From: Clostridium sp. UBA4108
GTDB lineage: Bacteria > Bacillota > Clostridia > Clostridiales > Clostridiaceae
Direction: 5' to 3'
DNA: 19,546 nt
Assembly (NCBI GenBank): GCA_002381695.1
Contig: DFXM01000032.1
Span: 1-19,546, forward strand
In this document: in pieces, positions 7,208 through 14,007 of the stretch
Position numbering within the stretch: position 1 is the first letter of the stretch
Layout of the letters: each line of letters opens with the position of its first letter
Translations under genes and position numbers: made by a program
Notes under the pieces: model-generated
Databases searched by the model: none
The model's input: only the letters and a program-made list of their open reading frames with translations
Told to the model about the DNA's origin: nothing

Positions 7208-7523
7208 AGTGAATGGCAATCGAACATTGCAGAGAAGCGCTCGCTTTGTTCGCTAGAGAAGTATGCCAGAGGCGTAGAGAATTGCAACTACGGTTGCAGA
7301 TAAGTGCTTGCTTTGCTCGCTAGTTAAAGAATCTTTTGCATAAGCAAAAGCAGCTATATATCTAGCGAAGCTACTTCTCTGCAACCGCAGGCTGCCCTTC
7401 TCTGGCGAAGCCACTTCTCTGTGCCTTGGCACACTTCTCTGCAACCACAGGTTGCCCTTCTCTAGTGAAGCTACTTCTCTGTGCCTTGACACACTTCTCT
7501 GCAGCCCCAGGCTGCACTTAACT
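7208..7523. repeat. Hairpin array B (long form of the modular palindromic repeat)
   Basis: The left arm repeats array A's module order with AGAGAAG linkers. The centre (7289-7389) is extra relative to array A and contains CTTTTGC-ATAA-GCAAAAG (7333-7350). The right arm has CTTCTCT linkers and 60-bp tandem units. The ends are roughly inverted: AGTGAATGGCA at 7208-7218, and the complement of 7513-7523 reads AGTTAAGTGCA, 8 of 11 alike. The left end of array A, AGTGAAGTGCA, is even closer. The array lies 41 bases upstream of the nitroreductase start and overlaps the last codons and stop of the sensor kinase gene. There is no transposase or clear target duplication. Confidence 0.85.
7381..7515. 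repeat. 60-bp tandem repeat, two full units and a partial third
   Basis: Units are 7381-7440 and 7441-7500, with a partial unit at 7501-7515. Each full unit is a 15-base hairpin, an 8-base linker, a 9-base hairpin, an 8-base linker, a 12-base hairpin and an 8-base linker, all linkers containing CTTCTCT. The two full units differ at six positions, all transitions. Because 60 is a multiple of three, the minus-strand frame stays open and reads a 20-residue periodic peptide (RHREVAS...LQRSVP). I regard this frame as spurious. Confidence 0.85.
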
Positions 7524-8889
7524 CTATAACAAATTCAGTTCCTTCATTTAAAACACTCAATACCTTTATATCTCCACCATGTCTTTTTACTATTGTCTTT
7601 GCTATGGTAAGTCCAACTCCTGAACCTCCACTTGATCTGGCTCTAGATTCATCAACTCTATAAAATCTATCAAAAATATATGGTAGATGCTCTTCAGCTA
7701 TTCCAATTCCCGTATCTCTAATAGATATTATGGCTCTTTCAGGAGTTTCATCGCAGTAAACCCTTATTTTTTTTCCTCTTGGTGTATATTTTATAGCGTT
7801 AGACATAATATTAATGATAGCTTGACTTATTTTATCTCTATCTGCACTTATTGTACAATTACTCAAATTAGTTTCACAAGTTATTTCTTTATCTATAAGC
7901 TGCTTTTCAAAATTTACTATAATAGATGCCAGTAGTGGTGCTACATCAAAGGTTGTAATATTAAGTCCTAGATTTTCACCTTCAACTCGTGATAGCTTCT
8001 CTAAATCTCCTACCAATCTACTTAGCCTCTTCGTTTCTTCATTAATACTTCTTAATCTCTCTTCTGTAGGTTCCCAAATTCCATCTATTATTGCCTCAAT
8101 TTGCCCTTGTATTGTAGTTAGTGGAGTCCTTAGTTCATGAGAAATATCTTTTGTTAACCTCTTTCTCATTTCATCTTGATTCTCCAAATCTGTAGCTAAC
8201 TTATTTATTGAGTCAGTCATTTTTTGAACTTCAATTATAGAACTTTCTTCTGAAATTTTATCATTATAATTTCCATTAGCTATTAAATTAGTGGAATCTA
8301 TAATCCTTAAAATAGGTCTCCCTATTGAGTTTGATAAAATAATTCCTATAAAAATTGAAAATATTAATGCAATAGCTCCTACCACAGATAAAATAGAATT
8401 TAAGGTCTTAAAGAATATCATATCAGAATTACTATAATAATATGGTCCATAGTATCCTATATGCAAAGTTCCCTTTCTAGCTCCATCATACTGTAAAATA
8501 TGAGTATCTTCAGTATATTCACCTTTAAATCCTGGATATATATTCTGCATATTATTACTCATTTCAGACAACATAGCTTCACACATGCCGTTATTATGAT
8601 TTCTTGCATCCCACACAACTTTATCAAAGCTATCTGTAACTCTTATAATTAGACCATTTTCTAATGCATTCATTCCGATACTTTCAATATCCCTTAAATC
8701 CCACTTACCTTGCCTAACTGCACTATTTATACTTCTTACTACATCATTTTTTCTACCATTTAAACTATCCTTTACATATTGATTAAAATTATGTTTAATA
8801 AATACATTCCCTAATACACCTATTAAAAATATAATGCCTAAAGATAATAATATGAAATACATAGTAAGTTTATGTTTTAATTTTTTCAT
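7471..8889 (-). CDS. Sensor histidine kinase, 3' end formed by repeat array
   Basis: A 472-residue membrane kinase. TM1 is about residues 11-31 and TM2 about 165-187, with a roughly 130-residue extracellular sensor between them that contains HNNGMCEAMLSEMSNNMQ (98-115), rich in His, Met and Cys. HAMP follows, then the phosphoacceptor His251 in DISHELRTPLTT, the N box IMSNAIKYT, G1 RDTGIGI, FDRFYRVD and G2 GGSGVGLTIA. GGAGGA seven bases before the ATG at 8889 fixes the start; the upstream TTG at 8904 is less likely. The frame overlaps the regulator gene by 20 bases. The last 14 residues or so (AAWGCREVCQGTEK) and the TAG stop come from hairpin array B. This appended tail is probably harmless because the ATPase fold is complete before it. 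Confidence 0.93.
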   Translation of the reverse strand: MKKLKHKLTMYFILLSLGIIFLIGVLGNVFIKHNFNQYVKDSLNGRKNDVVRSINSAVRQGKWDLRDIESIGMNALENGLIIRVTDSFDKVVWDARNHNNGMCEAMLSEMSNNMQNIYPGFKGEYTEDTHILQYDGARKGTLHIGYYGPYYYSNSDMIFFKTLNSILSVVGAIALIFSIFIGIILSNSIGRPILRIIDSTNLIANGNYNDKISEESSIIEVQKMTDSINKLATDLENQDEMRKRLTKDISHELRTPLTTIQGQIEAIIDGIWEPTEERLRSINEETKRLSRLVGDLEKLSRVEGENLGLNITTFDVAPLLASIIVNFEKQLIDKEITCETNLSNCTISADRDKISQAIINIMSNAIKYTPRGKKIRVYCDETPERAIISIRDTGIGIAEEHLPYIFDRFYRVDESRARSSGGSGVGLTIAKTIVKRHGGDIKVLSVLNEGTEFVIELSAAWGCREVCQGTEK

Positions 8890-9574
8890 ATTTTTCTCCT
8901 CCAAATTTATACCCTATTCCATGTACTGTTAAAATGTACTTAGGATTTCTTGTATCATCCTCAAGTTTAGCTCTTAAATTTTTTATGTGAGAATCAATTA
9001 TTCTATCATATACCTCTACATCATCACCTAAAATTTTGTCTAGTAATTGATTCCTTGTAAATACCTGCTTAGGGCTTTCTGATAGAGTTAAAAGTAATTT
9101 ATATTCAGAAGGAGTTAAAATTATCTGCTCTCCTCTTTTAGTTACTTCATAGCTTTCAATATCTATTTTAAGCTCTCCACCATCAAAGCATAATATTTTT
9201 TCTTGATTTATGGCACCAGTTCTTCTGATAACTGCATTTACTCTAGCTACCAGCTGTTTTGGACTAAAAGGTTTTACAACATAATCATCACTACCTAGGG
9301 AAAACCCATTTAAAATATCCTCTTCCTCTACTTTAGCAGTTAACATAATGATTGGTATATCCGAAGTTTCTCTTATTTTCTTACATATATCTTCTCCAGA
9401 TATATCAGGTAACATTAAATCTAAAATGATTACATTAAAATTATTATCTTCATATCTTTTCAATGCTTCTTTTCCACTATAGGCCACTTCTATCTCATAA
9501 CCTTCTTTTTCTAGATAAGCCTTTACTACCTCTGCAATTTTTATTTCATCATCTACCACTAGTATCTTAACCAT
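8870..9574 (-). CDS. OmpR/PhoB-family response regulator
   Basis: A 234-residue two-domain regulator. The receiver domain has the acidic pair Asp8-Asp9, phosphoacceptor Asp52 in ILDLMLPD, Thr79 in MLTA and Lys101 in VVKPFSP. The C-terminal winged helix (about 130-228) has LTPSEYKLLLTL, the recognition helix RIIDSHIKNLRAKL and the wing ending VHGIGYKF. GGAGGG seven bases before the ATG at 9574 is decisive; the GTG at 9589 overlaps that site and is rejected. It is the first gene of the regulator-kinase pair and is divergent from the HMA/DsbD/cupredoxin gene at 9777. It therefore probably controls that gene, and perhaps its own, through the 200-base gap. The control link is inference from context. 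Confidence 0.94.
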   Translation of the reverse strand: MVKILVVDDEIKIAEVVKAYLEKEGYEIEVAYSGKEALKRYEDNNFNVIILDLMLPDISGEDICKKIRETSDIPIIMLTAKVEEEDILNGFSLGSDDYVVKPFSPKQLVARVNAVIRRTGAINQEKILCFDGGELKIDIESYEVTKRGEQIILTPSEYKLLLTLSESPKQVFTRNQLLDKILGDDVEVYDRIIDSHIKNLRAKLEDDTRNPKYILTVHGIGYKFGGEKYEKIKT

Positions 9575-9686
9575 AAAATTACCCTCCACAGAACTTTAAA
9601 CCTTATTTCTTTATAAAACATATAAAATAAATAATCATTATTTTATGTCATATACTTAATATCATAATATTATCTCTTTGTGAAGA

Positions 9687-9722
9687 AAATATGTAGACTA
9701 TCTTCATAAAATCTACATATTT
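9687..9722. promoter_or_regulatory. 11-bp perfect inverted repeat in the divergent two-component/copper promoter region
   Basis: AAATATGTAGA (9687-9697) and TCTACATATTT (9712-9722) are perfect inverted arms 14 bases apart. They sit 55-90 bases upstream of the TTG start at 9777. The spacing places equivalent faces of the arms a little over two helical turns apart, which suits binding of a dimeric regulator. A leader hairpin is the alternative. OmpR-type regulators more often use direct repeats, so the binder could be another protein. Confidence 0.5.
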
Positions 9723-9776
9723 ATTAGATAGATTATTTGTTAAAGAAATAAAATCATGATTATTGAGGTGATGAAG

Positions 9777-11588
9777 TTGTCAGTTAAATCCATAACCATA
9801 AAAGTAGATGGCATGGTATGTACTTCTTGTGAAAATAGCATTAATACTTCACTTAGGAAAATTGATGGAGTTATTGAATGTAGTGCAAATTTTAAAAACA
9901 GTTCCGTTGAAATTAAATATGATGATGAAAAATGTAATTATTCTAATCTATGCTCTACGATAGAAAAGGCTGGCTATACTGTAGTGAAGAATAAAGAAAA
10001 TAGCTCTTCAAAGGAATCAGAATTTATTTCTATATTACTAATAGTTGCTATTGCTTTCATTATAATAAAGCTTGGACAAAACTCTGGAGCCTTTGATATC
10101 TCTTCAAAGCTTAGTAGTAGTGTTAGTTACATAACTCTTTTTATAGTTGGACTATTTACCTCCTTACATTGTGTAGGAATGTGCGGCGGTATAATGATGT
10201 CTCAAAGTATAACTACTATTCATAGTTCAAAATTTAGTAGAGTTAAACCTTCATTACTCTATAATCTAGGACGATTGATATCCTATACTATACTTGGTAG
10301 TGTAGTTGGCGCCCTAGGAAAAGTTTTCTCAATTTCTATTTCTACTCAAGCTTTTATTTCAATTGCTGCTGGAATATTCATGGTTATAATGGGAATAAAC
10401 ATGTCAGGATTTAAGAGTCTTAGAAAGTTTTCTATAAAGCTTCCTTGGAGTGGATGTAAATCTAAGAATAAAAATAATAGCCCCTTCATTGTAGGATTAC
10501 TTAATGGATTTATGCCTTGTGGTCCACTTCAAACTATGCAACTCTATGCATTAGCTTCTGGGAGTGCCTTAACTGGAGCTCTTTCAATGTTTTTCTTTTC
10601 TCTTGGAACAATACCTCTTATGTTAGTTTTTGGATTGTTAGCTAATTCTCTTAATGGTAATAATTCTAAGAAACTTATAAAAGTAAGTGGTATTATAGTA
10701 ATTGTACTTGGAATAGTCATGGCAAACAGAGGTTTAACTGTACTTGGAATAAACTTAAGCCCAAGTAATGTTTTAAATACTAAGGTAGATTCTTCTGAAA
10801 TAACAGCAGAAAGTAAAGCTACCATAGCCGATGGAAAACAAACTGTTAAAATCACCGCTAATGCTGGAGGATATACTCCTAGAGTTGTATATGTACAAAA
10901 AGGAGTGCCTACAGAGTTAATTATTAATGGTGAGCAAATTACCTCATGTAATAATGAGATAATATTACCTTCACTAAATAAAAGAGTTAAGCTTTCTTCT
11001 GGTGAGACTTCTGTGGAGTTTACTCCTGATGGAAATGACATAAATTATAGTTGTTGGATGGGTATGATATCTGGAAAAATAAAAGTAGTAGATGATTTAA
11101 ATTCAATAAATACTTCACAGATAGAAAATGATTTATCTCAAGTTCCTGAATCTAGTGGAAGCTGCTGTAGTGTACCTAATACTCAAGAAGATTTACAATT
11201 TTATGGTACTCCATTATCTGAAGTTCCAACAGATAGATTAATAAAAACCACTGTTATAAATGATAATGCTCAAAGTTTAAATATATCAGGATCTGTGGAG
11301 GATTTTGAACCAATAATTATTGTAGGTAAAGAAAACTTACCTATGAATTTGAACTTCGATCTTTCAAAAATTCAAAATCCTGATGGTGAATATACAATTT
11401 ATGATGAGGGAAATTATGTTACAGTTGATACTGTTAACATTTCTAAAGGTAAAGGAGCAGTTAATTTACCTCCATTAAGTAAGGGTGTATATACAATAAT
11501 AAAAGATGATAGATTGTGTGCTATCATTGAGATTGTAGATGAAACTGAAAACGTAGATTTAGAAGCTTTAAGAAGTAAATATTTTTAA
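9777..11588 (+). CDS. HMA-DsbD/TauE-like-cupredoxin fusion, probable copper-handling membrane protein
   Basis: Residues are counted from the ATG at 9756 (610 in total). An HMA domain (about 12-80) has the metal site MVCTSC (Cys22, Cys25). After one membrane helix, a DsbD_2/sulfite-exporter-like domain (about 123-330) carries SLHCVGMCGG (Cys139, Cys143) and GFMPCGPLQT (Cys255). An extracytoplasmic cupredoxin-like domain (about 362-447) has Cys398 and YSCWMGM (Cys433, Met435, Met437), typical of copper sites. A Cys-Cys pair (470-471) precedes a final beta-rich domain (about 490-600). GAGGTG six bases before the TTG at 9777 makes that the likely start (603 residues); both upstream ATGs are poorly placed. 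Database names such as sulfite exporter come from the membrane domain. Copper transfer or efflux fits the domain set better, but is inference. Confidence 0.88.
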   Translation: MSVKSITIKVDGMVCTSCENSINTSLRKIDGVIECSANFKNSSVEIKYDDEKCNYSNLCSTIEKAGYTVVKNKENSSSKESEFISILLIVAIAFIIIKLGQNSGAFDISSKLSSSVSYITLFIVGLFTSLHCVGMCGGIMMSQSITTIHSSKFSRVKPSLLYNLGRLISYTILGSVVGALGKVFSISISTQAFISIAAGIFMVIMGINMSGFKSLRKFSIKLPWSGCKSKNKNNSPFIVGLLNGFMPCGPLQTMQLYALASGSALTGALSMFFFSLGTIPLMLVFGLLANSLNGNNSKKLIKVSGIIVIVLGIVMANRGLTVLGINLSPSNVLNTKVDSSEITAESKATIADGKQTVKITANAGGYTPRVVYVQKGVPTELIINGEQITSCNNEIILPSLNKRVKLSSGETSVEFTPDGNDINYSCWMGMISGKIKVVDDLNSINTSQIENDLSQVPESSGSCCSVPNTQEDLQFYGTPLSEVPTDRLIKTTVINDNAQSLNISGSVEDFEPIIIVGKENLPMNLNFDLSKIQNPDGEYTIYDEGNYVTVDTVNISKGKGAVNLPPLSKGVYTIIKDDRLCAIIEIVDETENVDLEALRSKYF

Positions 11589-11669
11589 TCCAACTTAATA
11601 TACAATTATCTCACAAAAGTATTACTCTGATAGAATTATGAAAATTCTCTTTCATGACTAATATATTTT

Positions 11670-11704
11670 AAAGGCGCCCATAGTTTAAAACCACGGACGC
11701 CTTT
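11670..11704. terminator. Probable bidirectional terminator between convergent genes
   Basis: AAAGGCG (11670-11676) pairs with CGCCTTT (11698-11704), extended by CC/GG after one C-A mismatch. The loop is about 15 bases. A short T-run follows on the plus strand (TTTTCT), and a weaker AT-rich run follows on the minus strand. It lies in the 128-base gap between the convergent copper gene and HAD gene, so it may serve both. Confidence 0.7.
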
Positions 11705-11716
11705 TCTATAAAGGTA

Positions 11717-12403
11717 TCATAACTTTGATATAATATCTATAAGCTTTGAAAAATCAGCTATATGAAAGTCTGAGTATTTTTTAATTTCTAAATATCTCTC
11801 TTGAGATTTTTTATCTAGATATTCAGAAAATATAGTTGTCATTCCAAGAGCTTTGGCACCTTTCAATTCATTAGATCCACCATCTCCTACAAATACACAC
11901 TGTGTTGCATCTACATTCATTAAATCCATTGCAATATTATATATTTCCTTATTTGGCTTTAAACAACCTACCTTGCATGAAAATACTGCACCATCAAAAT
12001 ATTTAGCTAAAGCTGAATTCTCCCACTCCTCTATATCTATAGTATCTGCGTTACTTATTAAACATGTCTTGATACCCATTTTTCTTATTTTATCAATGGT
12101 ATTAATTATATATGATTCCACATTAAATAAAGCATTTTTCATTCTCATAGACCTAAGATGAATCAATTCTACCCTTTGTTCCTGAGAAATGGAGAATGGA
12201 ATTATGTTTGTAATATCACTCATAATTTCCTCTTTAGATGAAACTTTTCCTATAGCTCTTTTCTCATATATTTCTTCATTTTCTGCATATTTTTCCCATT
12301 CTTCATAAGTTAATCCTAAGACATCGTATTCATTCTTATCTTCCGTGTATTTAGGAACAATCAATGTATAAAACAAATCAAAAAATATGACTTTAATATT
12401 CAT
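11717..12403 (-). CDS. HAD-superfamily hydrolase with altered motif I (second copy in window)
   Basis: A 228-residue HAD-like protein. Motif I is FFDLFYTLI: the nucleophile Asp9 is present, but the second aspartate is Phe11 and the usual Gly is Tyr12. Motif II is CLISNAD (Ser117), motif III has Lys149 in GCLKPNKEIY, and motif IV is FVGDGGSNELKGAKALGM (Asp174). A helical C1 cap lies between motifs I and II. Loss of the general acid suggests dehalogenase-like chemistry, slow phosphatase activity or a non-catalytic role. Its start lies five bases after the MBL-fold gene stop and its AGGGG is inside that gene's last codons, so translation is probably coupled. It is the last gene of a three-gene operon ended by the 11670 hairpin. 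Confidence 0.85.
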   Translation of the reverse strand: MNIKVIFFDLFYTLIVPKYTEDKNEYDVLGLTYEEWEKYAENEEIYEKRAIGKVSSKEEIMSDITNIIPFSISQEQRVELIHLRSMRMKNALFNVESYIINTIDKIRKMGIKTCLISNADTIDIEEWENSALAKYFDGAVFSCKVGCLKPNKEIYNIAMDLMNVDATQCVFVGDGGSNELKGAKALGMTTIFSEYLDKKSQERYLEIKKYSDFHIADFSKLIDIISKL

Positions 12404-12408
12404 AATTA

Positions 12409-13281
12409 CTAATCCCCTAGTAATATCTCCATTCCATCATATGCAAAGGATATATTATATTTGCTATATTTCTTTTCTAATTCCTTATAGTCTAAATAGG
12501 ATTTACCCCAATCCTCTTCAATATGAGTTATAATTGTAGATTTTATATTGTAATTATTGATTATTTCTATTACTTCCTCCATAGTGAATAATTCCTTTTT
12601 TAATATATTGTCTTTAGGTATTACATATCCATCTTTAAGAGGTTCATCTGGAATTACATTCCCAATTATTAACAGATCAGCATTACTTAAAAGTTCTTCA
12701 CCTTCCGGAAATGGCTTTATATCACAAGGTGCATATATTACCCTTTTATTTCCTTCTCTTAATACAAAAATCGTAGCTGCATCTCCCTGTATCACTGGAA
12801 GAAAATATACTTCTATATTTCCTATATTTATAAGTTCTTTAGCCTCTACAGAATTTATATTTATTAACCCTGAGCCTTCATAGTAATCTAAGTAGGAGCC
12901 ATATTTATTCTTTATAGCTTTTAAATCGTTTATGACTTTACTTAATCCATAGACTTCTATTTTTTTCTCGGCTTTCTTATCTTTTATATATAAATCAAGC
13001 CATCTTAGCTTTAGAAGTTCTATAATTCTCATACCTAAGGTATGGTCTGGGTCCCAATGAGAATAAAAAATATTATCTACCTGACATATGTTCTCTCTAT
13101 TTAACTGCTCTACACTATTTTCAGGAGTATCTATCAATGCGTTTATATCTTCTATAAATATAGAGCACCCAGTTCTTGAAAAAGGTGCACCTTTTTCCCT
13201 CGCTTCTATACATACTTCACATTGACAAGTTGGAAGCGGTAAGGATACACATCCTCCTGATCCCAATATCTTTATTTTCAT
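12409..13281 (-). CDS. PhnP-like MBL-fold metallohydrolase with altered metal motif
   Basis: A cytosolic metallo-beta-lactamase-fold protein of 290 residues. The N terminus KILGSGGCVSLPLPTCQCEVC contains the C-x-C-x-x-C seen in PhnP-like proteins, where the cysteines bind a structural zinc. The metal signature is SHWDPDHTLG, so the canonical HxHxDH is HxDxDH. The usual third-motif His is not evident in FLPVIQGDAATIF. APCDIKPF and TIITHIEEDW occupy the later ligand positions. Relatives hydrolyse cyclic phosphodiesters or act in cofactor synthesis; the substrate here is unknown. The first ATG (13287) has AGAGG only three bases upstream, whereas the ATG at 13281 (MKIKILG) has it nine bases upstream and is preferred. 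It lies between the DUF402 and HAD genes. Confidence 0.83.
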   Translation of the reverse strand: MKIKILGSGGCVSLPLPTCQCEVCIEAREKGAPFSRTGCSIFIEDINALIDTPENSVEQLNRENICQVDNIFYSHWDPDHTLGMRIIELLKLRWLDLYIKDKKAEKKIEVYGLSKVINDLKAIKNKYGSYLDYYEGSGLININSVEAKELINIGNIEVYFLPVIQGDAATIFVLREGNKRVIYAPCDIKPFPEGEELLSNADLLIIGNVIPDEPLKDGYVIPKDNILKKELFTMEEVIEIINNYNIKSTIITHIEEDWGKSYLDYKELEKKYSKYNISFAYDGMEILLGD

Positions 13282-13317
13282 AGCCATACACCTCTTTTTA
13301 TGTGCTATATTTTTCTA

Positions 13318-13854
13318 CTATAGATCTTTCATATATGAAAAATATTTTTTAGTTAGCTTCTTTAATTCCTCAAACTCTTCCTCTAACCAACTTTTTAATT
13401 GACGTGTTTGTGACCATGCAGCCTCATACTGCTTACTAGTTATTTCTCTAGCTTTCAGTGCCTCTTCTATTTCATCTTCATCCAATAGTATTACTTCTCC
13501 TGTAGTTAACACTGCTAAATCTAAATATAAATCATCATAGTATGGCATTCCTTCATCATTAAGTTCATATTCCTCAGATATATCAAAATACCACTGTATT
13601 ACTTCACCTTTATCGTCAATCATTACAGTTAAAACATAATTTTCTCCATCTGGCAGATATTGAAGCCATGTATAATTTTTATCTACTATACAATAGTCTA
13701 CTCCTAAGGTTTGAATGACTAACGGCTCTGTTATTTCTTTTATATAAATATTAGACAAATATCCTTTTAAATCTTCATTTTCTACATGGATAAGTTTAAA
13801 ATCCTTTTCTAAAACTCTACTCCAATCTGGTTTGTCAGCAAATCTTCTCTTCAT
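13318..13854 (-). CDS. DUF402-domain protein
   Basis: A 178-residue protein of the DUF402 family. The diagnostic core is present: WYFDISEEY followed by YYDDLYLDLAVLTTGEVILLDEDEIEEALKA, whose acidic residues are proposed to bind divalent metal in this fold. The C-terminal helices include SQTRQLKSWLEEEFEELKKL. Some family members hydrolyse nucleotide phosphates (FomD-type, nucleoside tri/diphosphatases), but that cannot be assigned from the sequence. The frame opens at a TTG at 13890 with no ribosome site. AAGGGG nine bases before the ATG at 13854 (MKRRFADKPDW) makes that the start. It is the first gene of the DUF402-MBL-HAD operon, with a 36-base gap to the MBL gene. Confidence 0.88.
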   Translation of the reverse strand: MKRRFADKPDWSRVLEKDFKLIHVENEDLKGYLSNIYIKEITEPLVIQTLGVDYCIVDKNYTWLQYLPDGENYVLTVMIDDKGEVIQWYFDISEEYELNDEGMPYYDDLYLDLAVLTTGEVILLDEDEIEEALKAREITSKQYEAAWSQTRQLKSWLEEEFEELKKLTKKYFSYMKDL

Positions 13855-13934
13855 AATCTTTTTCCCCTTGTAAATAATTATTTCATCCAAATTTATATAT
13901 GATACTACTACTTTTAATCATATATTTTATCTGA

Positions 13935-13963
13935 TGCCTAGCCACTGTGACACGTCCCTGGAT
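13935..13963. repeat. GC-rich palindrome-like patch upstream of the DUF402 operon
   Basis: A short GC-rich island in AT-rich spacer. It includes CACTGTGACACGTCCCTGG and overlapping small dyads (CACTGTG, GTGACAC). It could be half of a longer REP-like palindrome or a protein-binding site. No second copy is seen in this window. The rest of the gap (13855-14007) is AT-rich without recognisable signals. Confidence 0.3.
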
Positions 13964-14007
13964 AACAAATTCTACAGTTTTAGGTGAAATTAAAACTACA
14001 ACTAAAA

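Noticed and set aside
7253..7492. 79-residue minus-strand frame through array B with a 20-residue periodic peptide
   Set aside because: The period is the 60-bp tandem repeat read in one frame. There is no ribosome binding site, and it overlaps the end of the kinase gene.
7208..7523. CRISPR array
   Set aside because: The constant part is a 7-8 base linker and the variable parts are palindromes; there are no spacer-sized unique segments and no cas genes.
9629..9643. AAATAATCATTATTT palindrome resembling the core of a Fur or PerR box
   Set aside because: It is pure AT-rich sequence except one base, matches the consensus only in the centre, and such dyads are common by chance here.
9698..9731. 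Possible H-type pseudoknot: CTATCT in the loop of the 9687-9722 dyad pairs with AGATAG downstream
   Set aside because: Connecting loops of 0 and 3 bases cannot span stems of 6 and 11 bp, so the fold is sterically unlikely.
10544..11041. 165-residue antisense frame inside the copper protein gene
   Set aside because: It is a shadow of the plus-strand gene, whose domains are clearly recognisable; there is no start signal or family match.
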